Assembly: GCF_047495875.1 (NCBI RefSeq)
Contig: NC_092480.1
Span: 744,001 to 808,000 of the forward strand
Length of the DNA stretch: 64,000 nt
Source: Pithys albifrons albifrons
Taxonomy: Eukaryota; Chordata; Aves; Passeriformes; Thamnophilidae
Direction of reading: 5' to 3'
In this document: piece after piece, positions 36,254 to 46,515 of the stretch
Position numbering within the stretch: the first letter of the stretch is position 1
Layout of the letters: each line of letters opens with the position of its first letter
Notes under the pieces: generated by a model
Database searches by the model: none
The model's input: the letters and a program-made list of their open reading frames with translations, nothing else
Told to the model about the DNA's origin: nothing
Position numbers and translations under genes: made by a program

Positions 36254-36322
36254 TGGTGAAGGTCACAGGTTGGACTCCATGACCCTGGAGGCCTTTGCAG
36301 CCTCAGTGATGTTGTGATCCTG
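36254..36322 (+). mobile_element. CR1 LINE 3'-end fragment (TGGACTCGATGATCTT subfamily)
   Basis: GTGAAGGTCACAGGTTGGACT, then CCATGACCCTGGAGGCCTTTGC and CTCAGTGATGTTGTGATCCTG, is a diverged sense CR1 end of the same subgroup as the copy at 26200. Confidence 0.8.
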
Positions 36323-38633
36323 TCCAGTCCTGCCCCCACCCTGGGCAGGGACTGCAGGCACAGAGAGGAGTCTCAAAATGCCACGGCTGGAGAAGAGAAG
36401 AAGCCAAACCCCCTGAGCATTCAGAGCATGAAGAGGCCACATTTCTGCCCAGAGGGGAGCAGGGTGAGGCAGGAGAGGAGCATCCAAGTCCCAGGGAAAG
36501 CACGGACAGTCTCCACATACAAAAATTATGTCCACCTGAAGACTCAACAAAGACCCATCAATTCCTGGGCTGTCCAACCCAGAACTGATGAGTGACAAGT
36601 TCAGCACAAACACTACAATGCCCCATCCCCACAGGGTGCCCAGAGGATGCCCTCTACGGCTCTGAAATGCCCAGAGAGCCCCAAATTTCCCACATCCTCA
36701 TGTTCCCATCCAGGTGCCCTCTCCACCCTCCCTGCCCTGGGAGGCTGATAAAGGAGGTGCCTGGCAGCACTCGAGTCTTGGCTCCTCCTGCTGCCCCCCA
36801 TGCCAGGCAGGGATTGCCCTCTGGGCAGGAGGGGCACAGCATTCTCCATCCCTGGCTCAGCTGACAGGAGCCTTTCAGCCCAACAGCAGCTCCAAAGCCT
36901 TGCAAAGAGAGATATTTTTATGAGAGCTCATTCCCCCACCCAAACCCATTCCAAGCTCCTTTTCTTAGGCACTTCGAAATAATTAAAGTCTTCCATCATT
37001 ACACTGAAGATCTCTATGAAAAGCCTTTAATTTCCATTCTCTTAATGTAACTCATCCACCAGATGAACTCTGTGGGGGGCTCTTTTTTGTTTTGGGTTTT
37101 TCTTGGTTTTTTCCCCCTCCATCTCTTTTTTTAATATTTTTCCTTCTCTCCTAAAATATCATGCTGGGAAAGTTTAATTTGATTTTGGGCTGACTGGAAT
37201 TCTGGGCTGTGCCCATCACAGCTGCAGTGGGTAATCTCAACCTCTCTTTAACTGCCACGTGTTGCATTTAATCAGCTCATGGTTGGTACAGCAAATCTGA
37301 GTGTAGGGTGGGGATGGGAGTCAGCCAGAAACCTGAGGAGCCCCAGAGTATCCCCCAAATCCATCACTCCCTCCTGCAGGCATGCTGGAATACCCAAAAA
37401 TGGTCCAGCAAGCACAGAGAGCAGAGATGGAAGGGTTTCCTGTTTCATTTAATAGGGGAGATTGCCAAGCTGACCTTTAGCTCACCAAATAAATGGCAGG
37501 GATTTTCCACAGGGCCCCTTCCACCCCCAGGGACTTCTTCAGGTGATAAACTCCCCAATGAACAAGAAGTTTCCCAAAAGAGAGCCCAGACTGCCTTCCA
37601 GGTGACTCCTGGGGGATGCTGGACAGGCTGGCACAGTGGAGGGCACAGCCCCAGGGGCACTGTGGATGTGCAGAGGATTCCCTCGTGGGTGCCACAGCCC
37701 CTGAGCCAAACCTACACATGATCCCCCCAAAAATCTGCATTTCCCATCACTATTCCTGCAGTCACTTCAAAGCCTTCCAAGCAGGGGCAGCACATCCTCC
37801 TGTCCAACTCCGTGGGAGTTTCCTCCAGTTTTGAGGGTTTTTCTGGCTTTCTGTAGGGTTTTTGAGGCTACACAGGGCAGGTTCTGCAGGGTTTGGGGCT
37901 TTCCTCCTCCCACTGGTGCTGATTCCCCCTCTCTGTGGGTGCCCAGCCCTCCTGGCCAGCACTTCCCCCTGGCTCTGGGGTAGAAGCAGTGCTGGTACAT
38001 AAAGGAGAGAAATTACAGCTGGAGGCAAAGCAAGTGAGATGCCCCCAGCCAGCCTGCACAGCACATGGTGGAGCAGAGGGAACCAAAGAGAGAACCAAAC
38101 CCAGCCTGGGGGCTGAGAAACATCCCCCCAGATCACAGATGTGCTTGAGGGAGGGAGGCACAGCACAGACTCAGCCAGAGGGGAGGGACAGTCAGGCACA
38201 CGCCTGGCAGGCACTGGGTGGGGAACCAGGACCCAGGCAGGGAAACAAAATAAAATAAACCCCACAGGATGCAGAAAACAGGCTTTAACTGCAGTAACTG
38301 AGAGCCACAGGGCAGGGAACACAGAAAAATCAGAGAGGCACAAAGTTCTGCACATTGAGACAGGACCCAGAGAGGGAGAAAGGGATAGAGATGCCTTCAG
38401 GAGCAGCCAATGTGCTGGACTCACTCACCGAGTAACTCAGCCCTTAAACTTGGTTTATCCACACTAAAATGAGGATTATATCCCAGATTACCCCAGAGCC
38501 AGGCCAAGAGAAGGGGTGTCCCTGGAACAGACAGCCCTGCACACAGAGATGTGACCCTGCAGGGAGCACAGGCACACGACTCGCTCCTTCCCAGGCCTGT
38601 TTAAGAGCTGTAGAAGATCTGATACCCCCTCAA

Positions 38634-38647
38634 CCCCCCCCCCCCCC
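38634..38647. repeat. Poly-C run, 14 bases
   Basis: Fourteen consecutive C residues between CTCAA and AACAATG. It is prone to length error in sequencing and to slippage in vivo. Confidence 0.95.
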
Positions 38648-39257
38648 AACAATGTGCCAGCTCTGCCCAGGCTCTGTGAGCAATTCCTGAGAGCTAAAGC
38701 TGTTCCCAGCAGCTGCTCAGCAGAAGGAAGATGCTGGTGACAAGCTTGTGTTTGATTCTGTCCTGGCAGATGCTGGGACAGAGGGGTGAGGGCACTTTGT
38801 GGGGCTGCTGGAAGCCAACACAGACAGATCTGCATGAACAAGGGTTGGTGCTGACCCCCCAGACCAGCAGGGCTTGACTGAGGAACCACAGCCCCAGCCA
38901 AGTGCAGGACCTGGGAAAGGCTCCTGCAAGGCAAAGCAGGACACTGTGTCAGGACACCAAGATCTCCTCCCAGCTCTGCTGCTTGGCTAAACTATCCCTC
39001 GTAATGCATTAATTTTACCACCTGTACCGAGTGAGAATAATGTTACAGACCTCTCCAGAGAAGGTGTCAGGATGAAGAGTGTTCTGTGAGACTCATATAT
39101 CATCATTAGCTCTGGCCAGGAATAACCCAGGGGCTGCAAACCTGGAGCAGCATCTTCCCAGCAGCATTTGGAATGCTCTTCCTTCCCTCCCTCCAGCCCC
39201 AGTGTTTGCTGTTCCTCTGAACCACAACAGCACTCCAAACAAAATCCTGGAGGCTCC

Positions 39258-40730
39258 TTGTCCCCAGGTGCCCTGTCCCCAAACGCCACGTGTCCTGTCC
39301 CCAAACGCCATGTCCTGTCCCCAAACGCCGTGTCCTGACCCCAAACGCCACGTGCCCTGACCCCAAACGCCACGTCCTGACCCCAAACGCCACGTCCTGA
39401 CCCCAAACACCACGTCCTGACTCCAAACGCCACGTCCTGACCCCAAACGCCACGTGCCCTGTCCCCAAACGCCACGTGTCGTCCCCAAACGCCACGTGTC
39501 CTGTCCCCAAACGCCATGTCCTGTCCCCAAACGCCGTGTCCTGACCCCAAACGCCACGTGCCCTGACCCCAAACGCCACGTCCTGACCCCAAACGCCACG
39601 TCCTGACCCCAAACACCACGTCCTGACTCCAAACGCCACGTCCTGACCCCAAACGCCACGTGCCCTGTCCCCAAACGCCACGTGCCCTGTCCCCAAACGC
39701 CACATCCTGACCCCAAACGCCACGTGCCCTGTCCCCAAACGCCACGTGCCCTGTCCCCAAACGCCACGTGCCCTGTCCCCAAACGCCACGTGCCCTGTCC
39801 CCAAACGCCACGTGCCCTGTCCCCAAACGCCACGTGTCCTGTCCCCAAACGCCACGTGCCCTGTCCCCAAACGCCACGTGCCCTGTCCCCAAACGCCACG
39901 TGCCCTGTCCCCAAACGCCACGTGCCCTGTCCCCAAACGCCACGTGCCCTGTCCCCAAACGCCACGTGTCCTGTCCCCAAACGCCACATGTCCTGACTCC
40001 AAACGCCACGTCCTGACCCCAAACGCCACGTGCCCTGTCCCCAAACGCCACATCCTGACCCCAAACGCCACGTGCCCTGTCCCCAAACGCCACGTGCCCT
40101 GTCCCCAAACGCCACGAGCCCTGTCCCCAAACGCCACGAGTCCTGTCCCCAAACGCCACGTGCCCTGTCCCCAAACGCCACAAGTCCTGTCCCCAAACGC
40201 CACGTGTCCTGTCCCCAAACGCCACGTGTCCTGTCCCCAAACGCCACGTGTCCTGTCCCCAAACGCCACGAGTCCTGTCCCCAAACGCCACGAGTCCTGT
40301 CCCCAAACGCCACGTGTCCTGACCCCAAACGCCACGTGCCCTGTCCCCAAACGCCACGAGTCCTGTCCCCAAACGCCACGTGTCCTGACCCCAAACGCCA
40401 CGTCCCCTGTCCCCAAACGCCACGTGCCCTGTCCCCAAACGCCACGTGCCCTGTCCCCAAACGCCACGTGTCCTGACCCCAAACGCCACGTGTCCTGACC
40501 CCAAACGCCACGTGTCCTGACCCCAAACGCCACGTGTCCTGTCCCCAAACGCCACGTGGCCTGTCCCCAAACGCCACGTGCCCTGTCCCCAAACGCCACG
40601 TGTCCTGTCTCCAAACGCCACGTCCTGACCCCAAACGCCACGTGCCCTGTCCCCAAACGCCACGTCCTGACCCCAAACTCCATGTCCTGTCCCCAAACGC
40701 CACGTGTCCTGACCCCAAACACCGTGTCCT
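39258..40730. repeat. Minisatellite, 20-22-bp unit, about 68 copies, rich in CACGTG E-boxes and CpG
   Basis: The core CCCCAAACGCCACGTG is separated by CCCTGT, TCCTGT or TCCTGA. By eye I count about 41 intact CACGTG palindromes; other units carry CACGTCC, CACGAG, CACATG, CACAAG or CATG. Each standard unit has two CpGs, making this a local CpG-dense block in CpG-poor surroundings. A 206-bp block of about ten units occurs twice at the left end. With units of 20-22 bp every frame stays open, giving false proteins of up to about 650 codons. CACGTG is the binding site of USF, MYC/MAX and CLOCK/BMAL1; binding here is only a possibility. Confidence 0.97.
39276..39687. repeat. Higher-order 206-bp direct duplication inside the E-box array
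   Basis: The same order of unit variants (CCATG, CCGTG, CACGTG, CACGTCC, CACGTCC, ACACCACG, GACTCCAAACG, CACGTCC, CACGTG) appears from about 39276 and again 206 bp later. Landmark CCATGTCC occurs at 39308 and 39514. The order and the rare variants are shared, so this is one duplication event and not chance. Confidence 0.9.
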
Positions 40731-40769
40731 TCAAGCCAAGCCAAGGCCTGCCCCACACAGGGAATCAAA

Positions 40770-40860
40770 GCCACAGAATCCCAGGACATCCTGAACTGGA
40801 AGGGACCCACAGGGATCACTGAAGTCCAGCTCCTGGTCCTGCACACGAGAATCCCAGAAC
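40770..40860 (-). mobile_element. CR1 LINE 3'-end fragment (CATCCTGAACTGGAAGGGA subgroup)
   Basis: CACAGAATCCCAGGACATCC, TGAACTGGAAGGGACCCACA, GGGATCACTGAAGTCCAGC and TCCTGGTCCTGCAC form the antisense 3' end of a CR1 subgroup common in songbird and other avian DNA. It is cut off after about 90 bp. Confidence 0.88.
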
Positions 40861-41643
40861 TCAGAGAGGAACCCAAGCCAGCCCAGCCCTCCCAGTGCAG
40901 CACTGGGCTCACTCCAAGATGCTGCATTAACATTTCACACCTGAAGTTTATGGACAGCACCCACAGAACAGCAAAATATTTAGTAAAAATGAGATAATAA
41001 CACCACCCTCATCCCCACTGAGTTTTCCAGGGATTTTTCCTCGGAGCAGTGAGCTCAGCCATTGCCATTTCCCTCCCACAGTGGGACAGTGAAGGTCACT
41101 CCAAGAGTTCCCTGCAGACACCAGTGGGGTGTGGGAGGGAACTTTCCTGGACAGGAACACTCTCTGTCACACCAAACAAGGGCAGTCACCAGTGATTTAC
41201 CAGCTGAAGTGACTCTAATAACTCTCCCTCTGACAGCTCAGGACAAGCAACACAGCTCTGGTATCATCGGGTCACTGTTCTGCCTCAGAGCCCCGGCCAG
41301 AACAGCGCTGGCATGAAGGTAATTAACGACCTGCTAACTGATCTGTTTAGTCATCCACGGTGTGACAATTCATTCCTGGCATGTGTAAATCGAGAACCAG
41401 AGCTCAGTGGCAGAGGCTGCCAGTGTCGGGCTGTCCCCACAGAGCCATGGCCAAATACACCCCTTTTACCACCAATGAGGGGCAAAGGTGGCAGAGCCAA
41501 GGACTCAGCACAGCCTCAGTGCTGCCCCTTCCCACCCTCGGTGCAGTTCTCCATCCTCAGCTTGAAGACGGAATTCCAAGACCCAGAGAGACAAAGCAGC
41601 TGATCCAGAATCCCAAAGGGAGCCTGTGGGTGACAGGACACTG
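40861..41643. other. Non-coding DNA
   Basis: No gene or repeat is supported. It is GC-mixed with an AT-rich segment at 40925-41000. Confidence 0.5.
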
Positions 41644-42003
41644 AACTGAGACCACAGGAAAACACTCCTGGAACACTCCCACCCTCCCACTCACCTGAGA
41701 TCCCAGGAAAACACCCCTGGAACATCCCATCCTCCCACTGACCTGAGATCCCAGGATAACACCCCTGGAACATCCCACTGACCCAAGATCCCAGGATAGC
41801 ACCTCTGGAACATCCCATCCTCTCACTGACCTGAGATCCCAGGACAATAACCCTGGAACATCCCACTGACCTGAGATCCCAGGATAGCACCCCTGGAACA
41901 TCCCACTGACCTGAGATCCCAGGATAGCACCCCTGGAACATCCCACTGACCTGAGATCCCAGGATAACACCCCTGCAAGCCCTGGGATGTCCCATCCTCC
42001 CAG
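41644..42003. repeat. Minisatellite, alternating 40- and 48-bp units, about 8 copies
   Basis: CTGAGATCCCAGGAT followed by ACACCCCTGGAACATCCCA recurs about eight times. Short units are 40 bp; longer ones carry an extra CCTCCCA-type segment (48 bp). Three consecutive near-identical 40-bp units lie at about 41865-41985. First and last copies are the most diverged, as in most minisatellites. Confidence 0.94.
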
Positions 42004-45000
42004 TGCAAACCAGCACAATAAGCCAACAAGAAGCCACTACAGAGGAGATTTCATGAAATGCAGCTGCAAAACTTTCAGGTTTGGACCTTCCATGGTCTGG
42101 ACTCTGTAGGACTCCAGGGGAAAATATCAAAGCATTGTCAAGTAAATTCAGACACAATTTTGGTTGGGCATCACCCAGACAAGTACAAGGAGGGTCAAGT
42201 CTCACTCGTGTGCTCCAGATGCCCATTACAGTGTGACCAGATTCTTGCACCTTCATGAAGAAAACACACAAATTTCATGGTTTCATCCCCATTTTTGGCT
42301 GGTTGGGACTGGAAGGGACCTATCACAGCTTGGTGGTGTCTGGGGAACCCCCTGCTAAAATGAGCAGCTGCTTCTCCCAGGGCTCCCCAGCTTGGGAGGC
42401 CCAAGGGGCAGCATTGCCACCCTCACAGCCAGGGGAATCCTGGCAGTGCCTCAAACTGCCTCGTGGAGCTTCCAGGGTTCACCCATCAGCAGTGTCTGAC
42501 ACAGCAAGTGAGACTAAAGCTGCGTGGGAGGGACATGTTTGTGCCTCTAGTGAGCCTGGAAAAGCCAACACACACAGCAGGAGTCTGGTCTATTCAGTTG
42601 TGACTCCAGAAAGCCATTTTTGGACTGCAACTGCCCCATTCCCTAACCTGAAATAACTCACTGCCTCTACCTCTGTAACACTGGATTTATTCCCAACTCT
42701 GTTTTCAGGCTTTGGTCCCACATGGATCCAGCCAGAGGAGCTTCCAAAACACCATTTCAGTTGAGTCATCCACAAGTCCCAATATGGATTCAAGTGATTT
42801 CTTACCAGCTCCAGGGAGAGGAGATGCTTCAGCAACATGTGCACAGGCTGACAAGGTCACTGCTCCCTTGGTAAGGAGATTTGGGAGCCAGAGCCAAGAA
42901 ACACCACGGAAAAATGAATTACCACCACCCAAAAAAAGGAAGTTTCTCATATATACCCACCCAGAGCTCAGCTTCGAGGTGGAAAATTCACTTATTTGCA
43001 CAAAATGAGCTTGTAGGAGCTTGATTTGACAAGGGGAAAACCACACACATTTGGGCATGAGGTTGCTCCAGAAAACTCACTTCTGTGCCCAGGATTAAGG
43101 CTCACATGACTCTTGTTACAAAAGGTGGGGGCATGGAATCATTTGCCTGGGTGGGAATCACAGGGCTGGACACCAAACTGTGCCCAGAGCCCCTCACCAG
43201 ATCCACCTCAGCCTTTCCAGCACAAGGCAGAGGCCTGAGAACTGCCAGAACTGCCCTGGGAAGTTACTGCTCTCCTGAGGCTGAATTCAGAGCCTCTGTT
43301 CTTCCCTGTCCACCTCCATTTCTATCACTATTTTATTGTGAACATTTGTGGTTTAATTTCCGCCTCTTCTCTACCTTTTTTTATTTTCCAGCACCACTAA
43401 AAGCTGGCAGGTATTAAAATCCCTGAGTACCTCGGTGAGAGGAGGGCTGGAACAGCTCCTTTGGGGACAATGGATTAGATTCTCCTGCAGTGTGCCTACA
43501 AAGCCAAAACCAAATTCTTCCTTTTTATAGGAATTCATTCAAAGCCTATTGATCTGAGCCTTCAGTCTGGTCTTAACAGCCTCTGAGCCTGATTTTTTTT
43601 TTTCTATCAGGGTTTCCAAAGTGACATTCAGGTCTGAGCCTTTATCTGCTCCACCAGCCCAGTCCCCTTTGCCTCCTCCTTGCTCAGTGCTGTTTCCCAC
43701 ATCTCTCCACAACTCCATGACAAACCCAACCCTGCTCCATGTGCCCAGAGGTGCCCACACCTGTCCCTGTGCCCCCCAACCCCACCATTCCTTCAGCCCT
43801 TTGGCCACAGGGGTGGCTCCTCAGGCATCCCATCCAGCAGGATTAGGGATGTTGGAATCACTCCCTGGGACTCACTACCAGCCATTCCTAAGCTGAGCCT
43901 GGGGACTCCTTACAGCCTGAATGATTGGTCTGGAGCAGCTCTTGCAGCCTGCTGAGGGCTGTGCAGGAGACTCACACTTATGGATTATGACAGCCTGGAT
44001 TTACACCGTGCCACTGCAGCAAGGAGGGAATGAGAAACTTCCATATGGGAATAGTTCTGAGAGCTGGCACTGGTGGCTCCTGCCTGACCATCCCAGCACA
44101 CCTGAACTGCTCCTGCTCCCATCAGAGCAGCCCTTCTGATCTCCACATCACTGAGCAATGCCACCAGCAACCCTTCCAGGCTTTTGGGAGCAGCAGCACC
44201 CCACAGACAATTCCAGAGCAGAGAGGGATCCAGAGGAGTGGGAAATCTCTGACCAGGAGCAGCAGGACCTTCCACCTCCACCTTTAAACTGACTTGACTT
44301 ACAGGAAGTAAACTTTAATTTCAAGGGTATAGAAGGCACCCAAGCCTTGGCAGCTCCTGCACCATCTCCTGGAGTTTCTACACCACCTCCACTCTCCAGC
44401 TGACTGTAACCCAACCCCAGCCATTACTCCTTGTCCACAGATGCAGCCAGTCTTGCTCAGGCCACACCAGATTCCAGATGTGAGAGCACAACCCTCCCCC
44501 TCCTCTGTCTCCCCAGCTCAAGCTGCAGAGAAGCAAAGACACAGCTCCATGACCCCCCAAACTGGCCTGAGAGCACAGGAGAAGAGACAGACAGACAGAC
44601 AGACAGCAGTGAGATCACCAAATGCCTGGAGAAGGAACAGCCCAGATTGATGTGCAGGTCCCAGCGCCTGTTGGAGCAGGAGGTCAGGGAAGAGCAGCAC
44701 TAAATCTGCCTCCCCACAGGGCCCTGGGAATTGCAGGGGAAGGATGAGATTGTTCTCTTACCCAAACCTGAAAGATTACGTGGCTTTTCTGGGTAACAGC
44801 AGCTCTAAATTTCAGACCTTCCTGAATGGCACTGCTGAAATCTGTAGCTGCATCTTCTGGGCTGAGTTATTAATGGAAGATTAATTAGACCCAAACAAGG
44901 CAGCAGTTTAAGACACAGCCAGGCCATGGCAGGGTAAGGGCACAAACACAGCCAGGGGATGCAGCTCCTGGGCAGGGAGGCAGAGCCAAGAACTCCAGGG

Positions 45001-46242
45001 AGGAGGTTGGCACATCAAGGAGCCCAAGAGCCTTAATTTGAGCCCACCATCACTCCAGATAAACCAGAGAAGGGTCTGACTTCTGCAAATACAGGGATTA
45101 AGTGCAGATAAAAAGGGTTAGGAGGTAGCAAGGACAGAAAAAACATGTTAAGTCCCAAAGAAAAAAGGCATTTTAGTTGTTTTAATAAATAAAGCACATT
45201 TTCATTCACCACCATTCCCCAAGTCGATAAATACTCAACTTGCAAAGCAGTGATTACTCAGGGTTGGTTCCTCCCCTCCCTGCTGGAAAAGCTCATCAGG
45301 ACTGGGGTCTTTATTGCCCAGCCTGTGGGAATAGCAGTGCCAGGTGCCATTAACAGGAACTGCCCACAGCCTGAAGGACTTTCCACCCATTCTCAGACTT
45401 TACCTTCCATTCATCAAAAAAACCACCTCCAAAAAAAGGTTGCAAACGCCCCAGTGCATTGAGCCACACATTTCCCACACACACCCCCTGCCTTCCCCTT
45501 TAATGACTTTGCCAAAGGAGAGAAATGATTCAGTTGTGGCCAGGAAGGAGCGTTTAGGAGTGTTTGTTGTTTTAGAGCTGTTTGTTGTACTTAATTATAG
45601 ACGTGTTAGAGCTCCCGTGCTCGCCTTCCCCTTCCTGAGTTACATAAGGAGCCACCACCACCCACTCCCACCCACCCACCAGCACAGCTCAGGCTCATCC
45701 TGCCCAGCTGGCACCTCCCAGAGCTTTGGAACCCTCTGGGCACCGAGGGATGGCATCGAGCAGGTGCTCCCCACCCTCCCTTGGCCTCGGGATGCCTGTG
45801 GGGCAAACACCCTGCAGGAGCTGCGGGCTCTGAGATTTCAGCCCCAGCACTGGCTGGGAAATCCCTCAGCCCAGAGCTCAGGTTTGAGCCGTGGGGAGGT
45901 TGTGGAACTGCTCCCTGCTCTGCCAGGGCTGACACTCAAGGCAAGGAACACCAATGTCCTGCCTTCCCACCTGAAGGGCTTTAGAGGCTTTCCCAGGTGG
46001 CAACTTCACTCACCCTGAAGATTTAGGAGATTCATGAGAAGCTCAGTGGGTGTCCCCCTGCCATGTGAGGGGTGACACCTGAACTGGAGAGGCACTTCAC
46101 ACAAAAACATCACAGCCCTGTCCATCCTGACCAACCCCAGCCAGAACCACCAGCACAGGGAGGAATTCCAATGCCACTACACACAGTCACACACAAAGCA
46201 TCATTTCTCCAAAACCACATAAAGTAACAGATGAATATCAAT
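42004..46242. other. Non-coding DNA
   Basis: No gene is recognised. It includes the (ACAG)n run at 44585 and AT-rich segments at 43320-43400 and 45090-45200. No transposon signature was found. Confidence 0.5.
44585..44607. repeat. Microsatellite (ACAG)n
   Basis: About five and a half copies of ACAG in an uninterrupted run. Confidence 0.93.
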
Positions 46243-46515
46243 ATCCTGGAATCCCAGAATGGTTTGGGTTGGAGGGACCTTCACACTCACCTCATTCCAC
46301 CCCTGCCATGGGCAGGGACACCTCCCACCAGCCCAGGGTGCTCCAAGCCCTGTCCAGCCTGACCTGGGACACTCCCAGGGATGGAGCAGCCACAGCTGCT
46401 CTGGGCACCTGTGCCAGGGCCTGCCCACCCTCCCAGGGAAGGATTTCTTTCCAAAATCCAATCTAAACCTACTCTCTGTCAATTTGAAACCTTTACCCCT
46501 TGTCCTTTCACTACA
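46243..46515 (-). mobile_element. CR1 LINE 3' region, longest copy in the window
   Basis: Antisense CR1: TGGAATCCCAGAATGGTTTGG, GGGACCTTCACACTCACC, CCTGCCATGGGCAGGGACAC, CTCCAAGCCCTGTCCAGCC, ATGGAGCAGCCACAGCTGC and CAGGGAAGGATTTCTTTCC. It then continues further 5' than the others: CCAATCTAAACCTACTCTC, AATTTGAAACCTTTACCCC and TTGTCCTTTCACTAC. The extra part corresponds to the region just 3' of the ORF2 end. No ORF2 coding is present. Confidence 0.96.

Larger units (their letters stand above)
34734..39257. other. Non-coding DNA with one CR1 fragment and a poly-C run
   Basis: No gene is recognised. A T-rich stretch lies at 37080-37145. A 14-base C run lies at 38634-38647. The 220-codon open frame at 37762-38424 on the minus strand is compositionally featureless. 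Confidence 0.5.

Noticed and set aside
39258..40730. CRISPR-like array
   Set aside because: Units abut directly without unique spacers. It is a vertebrate minisatellite.
38987..40960. Open frame of 657 codons on the minus strand, plus similar overlapping frames of about 540-550 codons
   Set aside because: It is a translation of the 22-bp E-box minisatellite. All frames are open because the unit has no stop, the flanks have no domain, and the gene-like length depends only on copy number.
41516..42271. 251-codon minus-strand frame with repeated GISGQWDVPGV-type blocks
   Set aside because: It follows the 40/48-bp minisatellite and has no start, splice or domain support.
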